This document shows positions 1-6,121 of a stretch of DNA of 21,333 nucleotides, piece after piece. The position numbers and the translations under genes are program-made. Position 1 is the stretch's first letter, and every line of letters starts with the position of its first letter. Source of the DNA: a virus; IMG/VR virus record IMGVR_UViG_3300025154_000408, positions 1-21,333 of that record; one strand, written 5' to 3'. Under the pieces are notes generated by a model. That model was not told where the DNA came from. It did not search any database and saw only the letters and a list, made by a program, of their open reading frames with translations.

Positions 1-110
1 TGTGGTTACCTGGGGATACGTCCCCGAACAGGTTAGATGCGAAAGTGTGGGCGATGACTGAACTATCTGAGACGGGTGTTTCAATCGCGCTTGATGATCC
101 TAGTAACTAA
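1..110 (+). CDS. terminase large subunit, C-terminal end (partial)
   Basis: The reading frame is open from the left edge of the window (first full codon at base 3) and stops with TAA at 108-110. The last 35 residues include SPNRLDAKVWAMTEL, which matches the usual end of phage large terminases (S-P-D/N-R-x-D-A-x-V-W-A-x-T-E-L). In the family this subunit is the ATP-driven DNA-packaging motor and nuclease that docks on the portal. Only the extreme C-terminus is present, so the ATPase and nuclease motifs cannot be inspected. The portal gene follows directly, and the portal ribosome binding site AAGGAG starts inside this gene's stop codon, which is the expected terminase-portal arrangement. Confidence 0.85.
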   Translation, partial: WLPGDTSPNRLDAKVWAMTELSETGVSIALDDPSN

Positions 111-119
111 GGAGCGTGT

Positions 120-1565
120 ATGGCGAACATTGTCAAACAGTATATCGTAGATACAGTCAATCAGATGTTCGGGTTGAGTGGTAAAGACGCGTTGGAAGAG
201 ACACATATAGCGCGGCAGCAAGAATTATCCGGGTTGATGAGTTACTACTACGGGAACCAGCGCAAGCCGCTGAAAATATCCGGGTTAGGCAAAGATTACA
301 ACGTCATCACCAACCACACGAAAACGATTGTCGACAGGTCAGTATCAATGCTGTTTGGTGCAGGCGTTGAGTTTGACTTACCGGGTGAGGGTGAATCCGA
401 GCAGGATAAGGTTATTGCTACCACGTGGGACGCGAATAAAAAGGACGTGTTACTGCATGATTTGGGGCAGTTTGGAGGCATATACGGCACACCTGCGATC
501 AAGATAATCCCGAATGGTAAGGTAGCAATGGACGGCACGGTTACCAATCGACTTGTCGCGCTGAACCCGTTCAACTTGACCATCCACACAGCGCATGATG
601 ATATTGAGAATGTGCTGGCATACGTGTACCGTTGGAATGATGGTGACACAGCATGGCGTGAATTGACAGAGAAGGGTTACAAATACGTTGACGAGGACGC
701 TTCAAACAAGGTTGATTTATTGAAGTGGACTATCACAACGCAAAAATTGAGTAAGGAAACTGGAAGTAAGTGGGAGAACGTAGACAATCCGATAATTTGG
801 GATTATCCATTCCCCCCTATCGTTCATGGTAAGAATCTACCAAACGCTGGCAACGTGTACGGATATTCCGACATCGAAGGCATTATAGATTTACAGGATA
901 AGTACAACGAAGCGCGGAGTAACATCAACAAGATTCTAGCCTTGCAAGCCTGGGCACAGAAGTGGATTATTGGCGGCAAATTCCCGCGTTTCAAGGACAC
1001 AGACGGCAAAGAGTACCTTGATGTTGGACCCGACAAGGCGCTGGAAATAACTGGCGGAAACGAACACACGAAACTTGGCATATTACAACCATCCGGTGAC
1101 CTCACTTCATCCCGAGACCACGCCAACGACATCCGCCGCGACTTCTTTGAGATAGCCGCAACTGTAGACAGTGAGAGTGTCAAAGATAAGGTTGGGGCGC
1201 TGACTAACTTTGGGTTACGTGTGCTGTTCAAGAATGAGATAGCCAAGAACGCAACGAAGCAGTTACTTTACGGGGATCTGTTACTGACCGTGAACAATCG
1301 ACTGTTGCAACTGGCAGGGTTTAGCGGTGCAGAAGCTGACCCCGGCGAAGTCAAGTTTGGCGACCCGCTGCCCGAGAATGACGTTGAAGCGGTGCAAACT
1401 TTGCAGAGTGAAATGGGATTAGGCATCCGCTCGAAAGAGACCGCAGCGAAATCACGCGGCATTGATTGGGAAGATGAACAAAATAGATTAGCGAAAGAGA
1501 AACAAGCAGCCGGTAATGTGGGCTCCTCAATCATTCGTAACTTTTTGGCAGGGAAGGGACAATAA
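120..1565 (+). CDS. portal protein, SPP1 gp6-like
   Basis: This 481-aa protein is the likely portal: the dodecameric ring at one capsid vertex through which DNA is packaged and ejected, and onto which the terminase docks. Length and position directly after terminase fit the SPP1 gp6-type portal family. The N-terminal part has the family-like stretch SYYYGNQ followed by NHTKTIVDRSVSMLFG, and a middle segment around YSDIEGIIDLQDKYNEARSN that is typical of this family's stem/clip region. The C-terminal part is charged and probably helical. The ATG at 120 is preceded by AAGGAG at 109-114 with a five-base spacer, which fixes the start. The stop overlaps the next gene's start (TAATG). The family assignment rests on remembered sequence patterns and synteny, not on a search. 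Confidence 0.88.
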   Translation: MANIVKQYIVDTVNQMFGLSGKDALEETHIARQQELSGLMSYYYGNQRKPLKISGLGKDYNVITNHTKTIVDRSVSMLFGAGVEFDLPGEGESEQDKVIATTWDANKKDVLLHDLGQFGGIYGTPAIKIIPNGKVAMDGTVTNRLVALNPFNLTIHTAHDDIENVLAYVYRWNDGDTAWRELTEKGYKYVDEDASNKVDLLKWTITTQKLSKETGSKWENVDNPIIWDYPFPPIVHGKNLPNAGNVYGYSDIEGIIDLQDKYNEARSNINKILALQAWAQKWIIGGKFPRFKDTDGKEYLDVGPDKALEITGGNEHTKLGILQPSGDLTSSRDHANDIRRDFFEIAATVDSESVKDKVGALTNFGLRVLFKNEIAKNATKQLLYGDLLLTVNNRLLQLAGFSGAEADPGEVKFGDPLPENDVEAVQTLQSEMGLGIRSKETAAKSRGIDWEDEQNRLAKEKQAAGNVGSSIIRNFLAGKGQ

Positions 1566-1798
1566 TGTCGTTTATTTGCGAAGGCTGTTTTCGACCACAA
1601 GAAACCTATGATAAACCAGTCAGGTTTGTGTCAGAAACGCGTGAAAAAATTTATCCAAAACGCTATGCAAAAGACGGTAAAACCGTTATTGACAATGGCG
1701 GAAAAGGAATAGAAATTGTTAAGGAAATGAATTTATGTGGGTACTGTAGCGCAATTGTTTTTACTAATGGTCTTTCTGGGATTGGCGATAAGAGATGA
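1565..1798 (+). CDS. small zinc-ribbon-like protein, unknown function
   Basis: A 77-aa protein whose ATG overlaps the portal stop as TAATG, suggesting translational coupling. It has two Cys pairs, C5-x2-C8 (CEGC) and C58-x2-C61 (CGYC), the spacing expected of a four-cysteine zinc ribbon. The region between them is rich in Lys, Arg and Gly. No family is recognised. Small zinc-binding proteins with this layout are frequent in phage structural operons, where their role is usually unknown. Its base composition is more AT-rich than the portal gene, as for the other small genes nearby. Confidence 0.65.
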   Translation: MSFICEGCFRPQETYDKPVRFVSETREKIYPKRYAKDGKTVIDNGGKGIEIVKEMNLCGYCSAIVFTNGLSGIGDKR

Positions 1799-1812
1799 TT
1801 AGAAGGCGTTCT

Positions 1813-1944
1813 ATGCAACTCGTCTCCGCTTCCCTGAACTGTGTCTGGTCTCGCAAACCAGCCAAGATACCCTCGTGGTGTAGCAAAATTCGGGCGATAC
1901 CGAGCCACGAGGGAAGACCAAATAACCGTCTGGGAGACGAATAA
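1813..1944 (+). CDS. possible 43-aa protein, unknown
   Basis: An open frame from ATG 1813 to TAA 1942-1944 fills the gap between two neighbouring small genes, starting 15 bases after one and ending one base before the ATG of the next. An AGAAGG sequence at 1801-1806 lies six bases before the ATG, a good ribosome binding site. The peptide begins MQLVSASLNCVWSRKP and is rich in Arg, Trp and Cys; no family is recognised. The alternative is that the stretch is non-coding RNA, because it carries several inverted repeats (1820-1940). Good spacing and a usable ribosome binding site support a gene; its short length and the strong secondary structure argue for caution. Confidence 0.45.
   Translation: MQLVSASLNCVWSRKPAKIPSWCSKIRAIPSHEGRPNNRLGDE
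1820..1940 (+). promoter_or_regulatory. long-range RNA stem that could hide the next gene's ribosome binding site
   Basis: TCGTCTCC at 1820-1827 is the exact reverse complement of GGAGACGA at 1933-1940. The latter contains the GGAG that serves as ribosome binding site for the ATG at 1945. Inside this closing stem lie a hairpin CTGGT/ACCAG (1845-1849 with 1857-1861, seven-base loop) and a nine-base inverted repeat CCCTCGTGG/CCACGAGGG (1870-1878 with 1905-1913). The nested pairings suggest a multi-branched fold able to control translation of the 68-aa gene. The pairing is seen in the sequence; the regulatory role is inferred. The same bases may also encode a 43-aa peptide. Confidence 0.4.
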
Positions 1945-2151
1945 ATGAATAAAAATATGGAACTTATAAATAAAAAGACAGAGATGGAAAAAGAACTCTT
2001 GGCTCTTATATCGTCATGGAGAGCTACTTTGTTCAGAGACCACGGAGTACAAATCGAGAGCGTTTATGTAAATATTGAGAACACAACTGCGTTTTACAAT
2101 AGTAGCGATAATTTCGCATTAAGAAACGTAGTGGTTAAATTGACAGTCTAA
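1945..2151 (+). CDS. small protein, unknown function
   Basis: This encodes a 68-aa, Lys/Glu- and Asn-rich protein with no recognised domain. The N-terminal 25 residues look helical (NKKTEMEKELLALISSWRA) and the C-terminal half looks like beta strands. The ATG is preceded by GGAG at 1933-1936 with an eight-base spacer. The stop codon overlaps the next ATG (TAATG at 2149-2153), and since the downstream head gene has no clear ribosome binding site of its own, this small gene may act by translational coupling. Base composition is clearly more AT-rich than the flanking head genes, consistent with a later insertion. Confidence 0.6.
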   Translation: MNKNMELINKKTEMEKELLALISSWRATLFRDHGVQIESVYVNIENTTAFYNSSDNFALRNVVVKLTV

Positions 2152-3170
2152 TGCCCGCTAAACTGACTGACGTCTGGAATAAACTGAAAAACGAAGCCGA
2201 TGACGCTGACTCGCTGGTATTGGAGCGCATGGCGAACGCATACGCAACTGGCTACATGAGGATTGACCCGCAGGTACAGGCGCTCACAGAACAACTGGAA
2301 GCGTTGCAGAAGATTGACAAACTAACCACAGCACAGGTGAAGCAAAGCGCGGCATACAAGAATCTGATTGCATCGGTGACACGCGAACTGGATGATTACT
2401 CCGCATACATGCGCACAGAATTGAGCGCGGCGGTAACAGATTCCGCAAAGCGCGGGATGTTCGCGGGAAACGAGTTGCTACTGGCAGGCGTGGCTCTAGC
2501 GCTAGGGATAGAGGTCAAGGATATACCGAAAGACACCATCCTCCGCCCGAATGACAAGACGCTTGATTTTCTCGCAAAGTATCTTGACCCAGACGGCGCG
2601 TTATTTGGCAAGATTTACAATCAGGCGGGATTCTACGCTGATGAAATCGCCGCCGGAATATTGGAGCGTGTCGGGCAAGGATTGAACCCGCGTGTGATTG
2701 CGAACTGGATTACTGATGAGTATGGGTATCCCCTCACAGACGCCATGAGACAAATGCGCACAAGTCAACTTTATTCCTATCGGGAAGCGAACGCGAATAC
2801 TCGAAGAGAAAATGCAGACATCCTTGAAGGTGATGTTTGGTGTGCCGAATTAGACGACAGGACGTGTGATAGCTGTATAGCAATGCACGGCACGGTTGCC
2901 CCCGCCGGGACGGTCTGCAACGACCATCATCTGGGCAGATGCGAATATTTGCCGTGGGTCAAGGGAATGCCTAACCCTATCGAACAAACGGGAGCCGAGT
3001 GGTTTACGCAGCAGGATGAAGCCACACAGCGCAACGTCATGGGTGACGCGAAGTTTGAAGCATGGAATGACGGCAAGTTTGAGTTTAGCGCGTTGTCACG
3101 AGAGTATGAGAATGACGTGTTTGGGACAATGAGAGGCAGTACACCATTGAAAGATTTGATTGGAGAATAA
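2151..3170 (+). CDS. Mu gpF-like head morphogenesis protein
   Basis: A 339-aa minor head protein of the Mu gpF / SPP1 gp7 type, which binds portal and capsid and is packaged in a few copies. The diagnostic part is at residues ~225-265: C239-D-S-C242-I-A-M-H246-G-T, then C256, DHHLGRC (D258 to C264). This Cys/His-rich block is the hallmark of the family and probably binds a metal. After it comes WFTQQDEATQRNVMG and FEAWNDGKF, also familiar at the end of such proteins. The N-terminal ~200 residues are helical and charged. The start overlaps the preceding stop codon (TAATG) and no ribosome binding site is obvious, so translation is probably coupled. Confidence 0.85.
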   Translation: MPAKLTDVWNKLKNEADDADSLVLERMANAYATGYMRIDPQVQALTEQLEALQKIDKLTTAQVKQSAAYKNLIASVTRELDDYSAYMRTELSAAVTDSAKRGMFAGNELLLAGVALALGIEVKDIPKDTILRPNDKTLDFLAKYLDPDGALFGKIYNQAGFYADEIAAGILERVGQGLNPRVIANWITDEYGYPLTDAMRQMRTSQLYSYREANANTRRENADILEGDVWCAELDDRTCDSCIAMHGTVAPAGTVCNDHHLGRCEYLPWVKGMPNPIEQTGAEWFTQQDEATQRNVMGDAKFEAWNDGKFEFSALSREYENDVFGTMRGSTPLKDLIGE

Positions 3171-3171
3171 T

Positions 3172-3387
3172 ATGGCAGAGATTGTAAAAGGTAATTCAAT
3201 GTTCAATGTCGATTTTTACAGCGTTGGTACAGGATTCAAAAAAGATGAAGAGTACAAGCGGTACAGATACGCTTATGTGATTGCCGCAGACCTTGACGCA
3301 GCGCAAGCGATTGCCACAAAGAATTGCGAAGAGGATGAGGTTGTTGTCGGTATCCGTGAGAATATGGACGCTAAGGTGTACTTGTAG
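3172..3387 (+). CDS. small protein, unknown function
   Basis: This encodes a 71-aa protein starting MAEIVKGN. The ATG at 3172 is chosen over an in-frame ATG at 3160 because GGAG at 3162-3165 lies six bases upstream of it and the upstream gene ends at 3170. The sequence has a run of Tyr (YKRYRYAYVIAADLDAA) followed by an acidic stretch (CEEDEVVV). The alternating beta strands and a D-AAQAIA helix resemble small conserved phage proteins that carry a single ferredoxin-like domain, but no family is recognised with certainty. It sits between head genes in a tight operon. Confidence 0.65.
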   Translation: MAEIVKGNSMFNVDFYSVGTGFKKDEEYKRYRYAYVIAADLDAAQAIATKNCEEDEVVVGIRENMDAKVYL

Positions 3388-3388
3388 A

Positions 3389-3493
3389 ATGTCCGACACC
3401 GCTTTAGCTGAAATTGTCTGTCGCGCCCTGATAATGATTGTCAAGGCGATAATCAAGAAGTATGCGCTGAATATCAAGACGTTTAGCGAATAG
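3389..3493 (+). CDS. possible 34-aa protein, unknown
   Basis: A short frame starts at ATG 3389, one base after the preceding stop codon, and ends at TAG 3491-3493. The peptide (MSDTALAEIVCRALIMIVKA then IIKKYAL) is amphipathic and would form one helix with a hydrophobic face. The only ribosome binding candidate is AAGG about 12 bases upstream, which is distant, so expression would rely on coupling to the preceding gene. Tight packing supports it being real; its size and weak start context leave doubt. Confidence 0.4.
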   Translation: MSDTALAEIVCRALIMIVKAIIKKYALNIKTFSE

Positions 3494-3511
3494 CTGCCAT
3501 TTTGCATAATA
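3494..3511 (+). promoter_or_regulatory. promoter-like repeat, copy 1
   Basis: The 15-mer CTGCCATTTTGCATA (3494-3508) is followed by ATA, giving TTTTGCATAATA. CATAAT at 3505-3510 matches five of six bases of a sigma-70 -10 box, but no good -35 box lies 17 bases upstream. The identical 15-mer recurs at 21121-21135 in another intergenic gap. It marks the start of the only long non-coding stretch of the window. A phage-specific promoter or regulator site is inferred. Confidence 0.35.
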
Positions 3512-3691
3512 GGAGATTACTGACTTACTGGTTACGATGATTACATAAATAATCCTTGATGAGGTCGCGAAACTATCAACATTATTGAATCACACGTGAC
3601 GCTAGTTAGTGGAATCCGGGTGTGCGTCCCGGCAAGGATACGGATAACGAAGCACTCTTACGAAGTTATCTACTTATCAAGTGAAATTACT

Positions 3692-3832
3692 GTGTGTGCG
3701 GCGTGGTGGGAACACGTTAGGGTTACTACGTAACAGACGCAAAAAGAGTAACGACTCTTTCCCTAAAAACGCATGAGGCGAGTCACACAAGAGGCGAGCT
3801 ACTTCGATCAGGTTCAAATCCTGACACACACT
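3692..3832 (+). tRNA. tRNA-like structure with large insertion (degenerate tRNA-Val(UAC)-like)
   Basis: The 3' part is a perfect T-arm: TCAGG-TTCAAAT-CCTGA at 3808-3824, containing the B-box GGTTCAAATCC. The next seven bases (CACACAC, 3825-3831) pair fully with GTGTGTG at 3692-3698, leaving T3832 as discriminator; CCA is not encoded. A D-arm fits at 3701-3715 with one C-A mismatch. An anticodon arm fits at 3717-3733 (TTAGG / GTTACTA / CGTAA, one G-G mismatch, T33 present, anticodon TAC). T8 and A14 are not conserved, and 74 bases separate the anticodon arm from the T-arm instead of 4-20. It is therefore a decayed tRNA, an interrupted tRNA or a tRNA mimic, not an ordinary tRNA gene. Confidence 0.35.
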
Positions 3833-3840
3833 TTGTAATA

Positions 3841-3918
3841 ACAACCGAATAGCACCAAAGCCCCGCTATCCAGCCGCGCTTATTTTCCCAAGATGGGAGA
3901 GTAAGCGCTTTTTATTTT
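3841..3918 (+). repeat. duplicated leader/terminator element, copy A (upstream of scaffold)
   Basis: This segment resembles 14328-14406. The first 27 positions agree at 23, sharing the blocks ACAAC-GAATAGCA and AAGCCCCGCT. After that the sequences diverge, but both form an AGC-GCGC segment and then a long hairpin with a five-base loop and a T-run. Both copies lie a few bases upstream of the ribosome binding site of a highly expressed virion gene (here the scaffold at 3937). Similarity is read by eye. The role may be attenuation, RNA processing or a leader; this is inferred. Confidence 0.6.
3876..3918 (+). terminator. strong Rho-independent terminator A
   Basis: GCGCTTATTTTCCC (3876-3889) pairs along its full 14 bases with GGGAGAGTAAGCGC (3895-3908), with two G-U pairs and the five-base loop AAGAT. 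TTTTTATTTT follows at 3909-3918. This is a textbook intrinsic terminator, 19 bases before the scaffold start codon and 10 bases after the hairpin ends before its ribosome binding site AAGGAG region. Transcripts from upstream should mostly end here unless antiterminated, so scaffold and capsid expression needs read-through, an antitermination mechanism or RNA processing. Confidence 0.8.
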
Positions 3919-3936
3919 ATCTAAGGAGAATACGCA

Positions 3937-4476
3937 ATGACTGAAGAAACAAAGGCTACTGAGACAGTGGCAAAGATTGAAACCGAAGTCGTGACTGAGC
4001 CAGCCAAGACCGAGGTGACCACCGAAACAGAAATAGGCAAGGACGGGCAACCGTTTGACGCTGCCCGTGCAATGGCAACCATCGAAGCCCTACGAAAAGA
4101 GAATAGGGAATTGAAGCCGAAAGCGAAAAAGGCGGATGAGTTTGAGAAAGCCGAAGAAGACCGCAAAACAGCCGAGATGTCTGAATTGCAAAAGGCGCAA
4201 AAACTCATTGACGATCTGACCGCCAAGACCAAAGCCGCTGAACTGCGCGAACTACGCCGCAAGGTTGGTGAGGCTGCCAAAATACCCGCTGACATTTACG
4301 ACCTGCTCCCAGAGGGGACAGAGGACGAAATGAAGGCGAAGGCAGAAGCAATCGCAAAGGCTTTACCGAAACCACAACCAGGACTATCCGCAACGAATCC
4401 GGGCGCGTCAACAGGAACCGTCACAGACGAACAGCGCCGGGCATTCATTTACGGGAACGGTCCATTACCCAACTAA
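3937..4476 (+). CDS. capsid scaffolding protein
   Basis: This 179-aa protein is very charged (Glu, Lys) with low aromatic content. An extended Thr/Glu-rich N-terminus (~residues 1-45) is followed by a long coiled-coil-like region (~45-115, EALRKENRELKPKAKKADEF and beyond). A short C-terminal tail is rich in Pro and Gly. Composition, size and location immediately before the major capsid gene identify the assembly scaffold, which directs procapsid shape and is lost on maturation. The C-terminal segment would be expected to contact the capsid protein. The ATG has a strong AAGGAG seven bases upstream (3922-3927 region). Terminator A sits between this gene and the upstream genes. No protease gene is seen nearby, so scaffold may exit without cleavage. 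Confidence 0.85.
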   Translation: MTEETKATETVAKIETEVVTEPAKTEVTTETEIGKDGQPFDAARAMATIEALRKENRELKPKAKKADEFEKAEEDRKTAEMSELQKAQKLIDDLTAKTKAAELRELRRKVGEAAKIPADIYDLLPEGTEDEMKAKAEAIAKALPKPQPGLSATNPGASTGTVTDEQRRAFIYGNGPLPN

Positions 4477-4485
4477 GGAGCAATT

Positions 4486-5355
4486 ATGACTGCAGGAATG
4501 AACTTGTGGAGTGACGTATCCGCCATCGCTAACGCGGTGCAGGAAAACGCACTCTTCGCAATAACCGACAGCGCCCTTATGCCCAACCTGATCTCCGTTC
4601 GCGGCGATGTGGCTGGCATGAACCCGCGCAAATTGTACGGGTACAACGCAGGAGCAATGAAACAACTTGCCGAAACTGACGACCTGGCAAGCTCGACCAT
4701 CACCCCCTCCCTGCTCGCTACCCTCACACCGTATGAATACGGTGATCAGTATTTCATCAGCGACCAACGCGCCCGCAGTGAAGCCCCGGAAGATATTATC
4801 CGTGACGGCGCCTCCGCCCTCGCGTTTGCCGCAGTTGCAGAGGTTGAAGCCGACCTCGTTGGTGACATGGCAAGTCTGACTGGTGGAACCATCGGAGCCG
4901 CCGGGACTGCAATTACCTGGGGTTACGTGGCAGCTGCAATCGCACGCGCACGCAACGCCAATAAATCAACCGTCATTCCTCTGTCCGTTGTGATTCATGG
5001 CTATCAGGCTGCGGTGCTGGCAAAGGCTGCAAGTGTGGCTGGTGCAACTGTGATAACCACGCCCGCAACCAATGACGCTATCACTCGCGGTGGAATGTCC
5101 CAGGCGTTCAGCTTCATGGGCGTCCCCATCTATCAATCGTTTGTGTCCCCTGATACATCCGATGATTTCACTGGCGGTGTGTTCCCACGTAACGCTTTGA
5201 TGCTTGACTGGCGCGATCCGTTCAAGGTTCACCCCCAACGTGACGAATCACGGCGCGGGCTGGAATTGAACTTTGTCGGCTCTTATGCTCACGGTGTTTA
5301 CCGCGCTGCTTTAGGCGTGAAGATGATCTTTGACGCCACTGCCCCGACCAGCTAA
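4486..5355 (+). CDS. major capsid protein, HK97 fold
   Basis: A 289-aa protein in the position of the major capsid protein, directly after the scaffold and with a strong AAGGAG ribosome binding site. The pattern fits an HK97-fold shell protein without a cleaved N-terminal delta domain: an N-terminal arm (about 1-60), an E-loop-like segment TPSLLATLTPYEYGDQYFIS, a spine helix (SALAFAAVAEVEADLVGDMA, ~110-130), a central A-domain with IPLSVVIHGYQAAVLAKA, and a final strand LELNFVGSYAHGVYRAALGV that is common near the end of phage capsid proteins. Codon use is more GC-rich and regular than in the small neighbours, as expected for a highly expressed gene. Confidence 0.88.
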   Translation: MTAGMNLWSDVSAIANAVQENALFAITDSALMPNLISVRGDVAGMNPRKLYGYNAGAMKQLAETDDLASSTITPSLLATLTPYEYGDQYFISDQRARSEAPEDIIRDGASALAFAAVAEVEADLVGDMASLTGGTIGAAGTAITWGYVAAAIARARNANKSTVIPLSVVIHGYQAAVLAKAASVAGATVITTPATNDAITRGGMSQAFSFMGVPIYQSFVSPDTSDDFTGGVFPRNALMLDWRDPFKVHPQRDESRRGLELNFVGSYAHGVYRAALGVKMIFDATAPTS

Positions 5356-5368
5356 TAGGAGATGACAA

Positions 5369-5731
5369 ATGGCTAATCATGTTCAATTCGTAAGTGCAAA
5401 CGTAGGGGCGCTATCTAACGCGCTCCGCCCGATATTCCTCATTCCCACTGGTCACGGTGGAATCCGAGTAGTCGGGTGCAACTACACCAATCCTGGTGTA
5501 GGTACTTCATGGGTGTCACTGGTTGACCTCGGTACTTCTGGAACCGCTGTTAGCAAAGTTATTGCTGATGGTGGAACCGCCGTATCCGTTGCAGCCGTCC
5601 CCGCTGAAATCACCGTAACCGCCGCCAACGCATTTGTTGACGAAGGTCACTGGGTTGGCGTGAAGGAAAACAACATTGGGGCGATGAATGCCGTCGCAAT
5701 TGTTGACGTGGCATTCCTGCCCGGTAAATAA
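5369..5731 (+). CDS. putative head decoration protein
   Basis: A 120-aa, Ala/Val/Gly-rich protein predicted to be all beta, placed right after the major capsid gene with AGGAG eight bases before its ATG. Position and composition suit a capsid decoration or stabilising protein, added to the shell after expansion. The sequence has no lysines in most of its middle and no recognisable catalytic motif. The alternating pattern VSLVDLGTSGTAVSKVIADG followed by VAAVPAEITVTA suggests an immunoglobulin- or beta-tulip-like fold. Assignment rests on synteny; a small structural protein of another kind remains possible. Confidence 0.6.
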   Translation: MANHVQFVSANVGALSNALRPIFLIPTGHGGIRVVGCNYTNPGVGTSWVSLVDLGTSGTAVSKVIADGGTAVSVAAVPAEITVTAANAFVDEGHWVGVKENNIGAMNAVAIVDVAFLPGK

Positions 5732-5738
5732 GTAAACA

Positions 5739-5795
5739 AGGGACTGGATAGGGTAATTCCCGAAAAGCTGCCCCCTCCCCAGCCTGCCAGTCCCT
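5739..5795 (+). promoter_or_regulatory. structured intergenic RNA element before the accessory cassette
   Basis: AGGGACTGG at 5739-5747 is the exact reverse complement of CCAGTCCCT at 5787-5795. Inside lie GGG/CCC around TAATT and GCTG/CAGC around a pyrimidine tract. There is no following T-run, so it is not a standard terminator. It lies in the 93-base gap between the decoration gene and the accessory genes and could be a processing site or partial terminator that reduces expression downstream. The stem is visible; its role is inferred. Confidence 0.45.
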
Positions 5796-5824
5796 ACTTG
5801 GGAGCCTAACAGAGGATTAGGAAA

Positions 5825-6121
5825 ATGAATAGAGAGAATGTTACTAAAGCATTAGAACTTTATAGCGAGTTTATAAAGGCTATTTCAACCGAACAATTTG
5901 GGGCAAAGTTTATAGATTTTGCAAGTGAAATAAAACCAATTGTATCTTTAGAAATAAGAGCCATAAGTTCGGCTGGTATTGTGTATGTTGCATCGGTGAC
6001 TAAAAACCAAGAAATATGTAAAGAATTTCTTGAGCACTATAAAGAAATAGAACATGACAATGGCGACATGACCGAAATTGGCTATATGGCTCAGCAAAAT
6101 GTGGCGGTGCTACATGACTAA
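5825..6121 (+). CDS. small protein, unknown function
   Basis: A 98-aa AT-rich gene encoding a mostly helical, mildly acidic protein (starting MNRENVTKALELYSEFIKAI) with no recognised domain. The ATG is preceded by a purine-rich stretch (GAGGATTAGGAAA) that can act as ribosome binding site. Its last eight bases overlap the start of the glycosyltransferase gene at 6114, implying coupled translation. Base composition differs from the capsid genes just upstream, so this marks the left edge of the inserted accessory segment. Confidence 0.6.
   Translation: MNRENVTKALELYSEFIKAISTEQFGAKFIDFASEIKPIVSLEIRAISSAGIVYVASVTKNQEICKEFLEHYKEIEHDNGDMTEIGYMAQQNVAVLHD

Larger units (their letters stand above)
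3494..3915 (+). ncRNA. putative phage non-coding RNA region between promoter-like repeat and terminator
   Basis: These bases hold no convincing gene; the longest frame is a 45-codon GTG frame at 3596-3733. They begin with the repeated 15-mer CTGCCATTTTGCATA and end in a strong intrinsic terminator. Hairpins visible between: CCGGG/CCCGG (3616-3620 with 3628-3632, seven-base loop), GATAAC/GTTATC (3643-3648 with 3665-3670), a tRNA-like fold (3692-3832), TTAGGG/CCCTAA (3717-3722 with 3761-3766) and AAAGAG/CTCTTT (3743-3748 with 3755-3760). A self-contained transcript of roughly 400 bases is inferred. Large structured RNAs such as GOLLD and ROOL are known near tRNAs in phages but are longer; no match is claimed. 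Confidence 0.5.

Noticed and set aside
3558-3573. Hammerhead ribozyme-like core (GATGAG - GTCG - CGAAAC) with a possible stem III ACTA/TAGT
   Set aside because: The essential C before UGAUGA is replaced by T, stem II is only one pair, and no stem I of useful length forms next to the would-be cleavage site.
3643-3670. loxP-like arm (TACGAAGTTAT at 3659-3669) in an inverted repeat GATAAC/GTTATC
   Set aside because: The left arm does not match a recombinase arm and there is no proper 8-bp spacer symmetry; the similarity is limited to one half-site.
3596-3733. 45-codon GTG frame in the non-coding region
   Set aside because: No ribosome binding site before the GTG, and it runs through the acceptor, D- and anticodon arms of the tRNA-like structure; kept only as an alternative in the evidence.
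3773-3838. 21-codon ATG frame overlapping the T-arm
   Set aside because: Very short, no ribosome binding site, and fully overlapped by the stronger tRNA-like T-arm signal.
296-4767. Open frames on the minus strand opposite portal, head and capsid genes
   Set aside because: They mirror strongly coding plus-strand genes, are short, and have no family signatures or ribosome binding sites.
6078-6113. Upstream ATG for the glycosyltransferase (12 extra residues MAIWLSKMWRCY)
   Set aside because: Poor ribosome binding context and a longer overlap with the preceding gene; ATG 6114 gives the usual short coupled overlap.
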